Positions 62,310 to 64,000 of a stretch of DNA of 64,000 nucleotides are shown piece after piece. The position numbers and the translations under genes are program-made. Location of the stretch: positions 2,480,001 to 2,544,000 of the forward strand of contig OZ243959.1 of assembly GCA_965214525.1 (NCBI GenBank), given 5' to 3'. Under the pieces are notes generated by a model. The model had not been told where the DNA came from and made no database searches. It saw only the letters and a list, made by a program, of their open reading frames with translations. Every line of letters starts with the position of its first letter. Positions within the stretch are counted from its first letter, which is position 1. This DNA is from Qipengyuania_B sp965214525 (GTDB lineage Bacteria > Pseudomonadota > Alphaproteobacteria > Sphingomonadales > Sphingomonadaceae).

Positions 62310-62792
62310 ATGCTGACTGTCTCTGACCTGACTAACGAACATGCTCACGCGGCTGCTGATATTCATCGCAATGCCGGTGCGCTGATCCCAGGTTATGATA
62401 AGTCACTTCATTCTGCCGAAGACTACCGAACGTTTTACTGCGATGAAGTTTTGCAGAAGGACGAGCTTTGGGGTGCGTTTGAGGGAAGGACATTGAGGGG
62501 ATTTATCGCTCTTCGTCCGGGCTGGATCGACCACCTATACGTGGATCCCTTGAGTCATCGGCGAGGAATTGGTTCAATCTTGGTCAAGTTAGCACAGTCG
62601 AAAGCGTCCGCACTACGGCTCTACACTTTTCAATCGAATATCATAGCGCGTGCATTTTACGAAAGCCATAACTTCATCATCGAAGAGATGACGGACGGAG
62701 AGCGAAACGAAGAGAAGATGCCTGATATGACATATCACTGGCTGGATGCGTTGAAGCAGAACGAACGTCTGTTTTCGAAAAACAACTCGTAG
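62310..62792 (+). CDS. GNAT-family N-acetyltransferase
   Basis: This 160-residue protein has the acetyl-CoA loop LYVDPLSHRRGIGSILVKLA (motif A, RRGIG) and a C-terminal IARAFYESHNF. The substrate is unknown. Its composition is less GC-rich than the neighbouring core genes, and so is the hypothetical gene after it, hinting at later acquisition of this pair. Confidence 0.85.
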   Translation: MLTVSDLTNEHAHAAADIHRNAGALIPGYDKSLHSAEDYRTFYCDEVLQKDELWGAFEGRTLRGFIALRPGWIDHLYVDPLSHRRGIGSILVKLAQSKASALRLYTFQSNIIARAFYESHNFIIEEMTDGERNEEKMPDMTYHWLDALKQNERLFSKNNS

Positions 62793-62925
62793 GTCCGTAG
62801 GTTCGCAGTAGGTTGTAAGCCACCGTCGCACTTTTCGGCAATGTTGTCAGAGCATTGCGGATTGTACGGATTTTTCGTGGGGCATGAACGAAATGATCGG
62901 ATCTGCTATCGTAGGAAAGCAGGCG

Positions 62926-63309
62926 TCAACGCACCGTGATAAAGACTCCTTCGCGACCACGGTTGCGAACGGTAAGGCGGGATCCCTGTTGACTTAATGT
63001 AACGTCTTCGCCGGTCACTATAGCCCAATAAGCATTATTAACTGGATCTGGAGCGCAGCCTTCAAGATCAATAGTTATCATGCCATCGTGGTTGGAATCG
63101 CTCCATGCGTTGTAGCCATCGTGCCCCCCAATGATCCCGTTGCCGCGCGTGATAAGCTTAAATTCGGACCGTCGCTTGCCGTCGATGCTAATCGAGACCC
63201 ATTCGACTTGCGGCTGGATAGCACAAGAAGCGAAGAGGAGGGAAAACACAAACGCAAACTTTGTATCCAGAAAACGCACCTCGTCCTCGTCCGCTACGAA
63301 TGTCTGCAA
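62926..63309 (-). CDS. Putative small lipoprotein of unknown function
   Basis: This protein of up to 127 residues has a hydrophobic stretch (FAFVFSLLFASCAIQ) with a possible lipobox ending at Cys near 29. The remainder is beta-rich, with GGHDGYNAWSDSNHDGMITIDLEGC (possible Asp/Asn-rich metal loop) and ends RNRGREGVFITVR. The N-terminal residues before the hydrophobic stretch are acidic, unusual for a signal peptide, so the true start may be an internal TTG or GTG. No family recognised. The 296 bases after it (63310-63605) hold nothing I can support. Confidence 0.5.
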   Translation of the reverse strand: MQTFVADEDEVRFLDTKFAFVFSLLFASCAIQPQVEWVSISIDGKRRSEFKLITRGNGIIGGHDGYNAWSDSNHDGMITIDLEGCAPDPVNNAYWAIVTGEDVTLSQQGSRLTVRNRGREGVFITVR

Positions 63310-63605
63310 CTGGGTCGTAAGCCGCCACTTCGACTTTCCTACACCGCTATCGGCACGCTAGGCCAAGGCCGCTCCTTCGCATCGTCATTCTCCGCCCCGA
63401 TGGCTCGCCACATGAAAATTGTTAGGGAAGTGTCAACTGTAAACTCGCAGGTTATGTATATATATTACAAATACCTGCGCCGAAACATCCGGGCGACACA
63501 GTATCACTTTTGTCAACTTCGCCTGCCCCCGCTCGGCCTGCAAGGGTCTAACCCTCTCCTTCGGAATTGTATGAAACCCGGCTCAATTCCCGCAGTTCCG
63601 CGGCT

Positions 63606-64000
63606 TCAGGCGTCCTGCTTCACCCGGCCTTGAAAACTCTTCCGCAGCTTTTGCAGCTTGGGCGGAATGGTCGCCAGGCAATATGGGTTGCGCTTGCCTT
63701 CGCCTTCCCAATATTCCTGGTGATAGTCCTCTGCCGGATACCACTGCGCCGCCCCCTCGATGGTCGTAACCGCTTGGCCGCTGTTCTCGCCGTTCCAGCG
63801 GCCGATCGCGGCCTTCGCCTCTTCGCGCTGCTCGTCCGACAGGGGAAAGATCGCGCTGCGATACTGGGTGCCGACATCGTTGCCCTGCCGGTTCAGCTGG
63901 GTCGGATCGTGCGTGCCCATGAACACGTCGAGCAGGTCGCCATAGGACAGCACGGCCGGATCGTAGGTCACGCGGATCGCCTCGGCATGGCCGGTGCGGC
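63606..64000 (-). CDS. msrA: Peptide-methionine (S)-S-oxide reductase, 5' part outside the window
   Basis: The visible C-terminal part of about 130 residues reads RTGHAEAIRVTYDPAVLSYGDLLDVF, MGTHDPTQLNRQGNDVGTQYRSAIF and AAQWYPAEDYHQEYW, all strongly typical of MsrA. The catalytic GCFWG motif lies beyond base 64000. The frame is open to the end of the window; the GTG near 63971 is internal. It complements msrB at 47701. Confidence 0.95.
   Translation of the reverse strand, partial: RTGHAEAIRVTYDPAVLSYGDLLDVFMGTHDPTQLNRQGNDVGTQYRSAIFPLSDEQREEAKAAIGRWNGENSGQAVTTIEGAAQWYPAEDYHQEYWEGEGKRNPYCLATIPPKLQKLRKSFQGRVKQDA

Noticed and set aside
1..64000. CRISPR arrays, rRNA genes, restriction-modification or phage structural genes
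   Set aside because: No regularly spaced repeats, rRNA sequence, methyltransferase or capsid-type proteins were seen on either strand.

Overview
The window reads as a chromosomal segment of an alphaproteobacterium, most likely a sphingomonad or Erythrobacter relative. The right half is GC-rich and carries a typical alphaproteobacterial housekeeping order: tRNA-Leu, DUF3426 zinc-ribbon protein, ftsE-ftsX, plsC, glutathione-dependent formaldehyde detoxification, hisC, metX-metW, a class A penicillin-binding protein, degP-hflC-hflK, mrp, hemH and rsmB. Genes there overlap by four bases again and again (ATGA), which marks tight operons. The left half (about 1 to 36.4 kb) is an accessory region: looser, more AT-rich, full of broken insertion sequences, pseudogenes and decayed intergenic repeats. 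It ends at the 3' end of a tRNA-Leu(GAG) gene, with a small tyrosine integrase 1.7 kb inside it.

Region 1, 1-1755: a glycosyltransferase cut off by a truncated IS30 transposase, then decayed DNA. Region 2, 1756-22652: a catabolic cluster with an aldehyde dehydrogenase, an acyl-CoA ligase, a Baeyer-Villiger monooxygenase, three acyl-CoA dehydrogenases, two crotonase-fold proteins, a CaiB-type CoA-transferase, an HSL-family esterase, a TonB-dependent receptor, a NIPSNAP and a DUF1330 protein, a dead quinone oxidoreductase gene, and LysR and TetR regulators. The set fits uptake of a hydrophobic ketone or cyclic compound, oxygen insertion to an ester or lactone, hydrolysis, CoA activation and beta-oxidation. 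The substrate cannot be read from the sequence. I see two sets of repeated promoter elements. An 18-bp site (15/18 positions invariant) overlaps the -35 region ahead of three transcription units. A second bipartite site, with identical 13-bp spacing, lies ahead of the monooxygenase gene and in the lysR/CoA-transferase intergenic region. This two-regulon wiring is the most interesting signal in the window.

Region 3, 22653-36415: an insertion-sequence graveyard (IS6, IS630 and IS5 fragments), an M24 metallopeptidase-like gene, an orphan nrtS, a DUF3489-DUF2924-serine recombinase module, a nuclease-helicase gene split by one in-frame TAA, a relic of a TraA-like conjugative relaxase, a full-length IS630 element with an A7 frameshift site, two envelope-type hypothetical proteins and the integrase. 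Region 4, 36416-64000: core genome as above, ending inside msrA. Inside it, ftsE through fghA form one apparent seven-gene run, mrp-molybdenum hydroxylase-hemH form another, and a cytochrome P450 lies downstream of hemH.

All product names rest on motif and family recognition by eye. No database search was possible.
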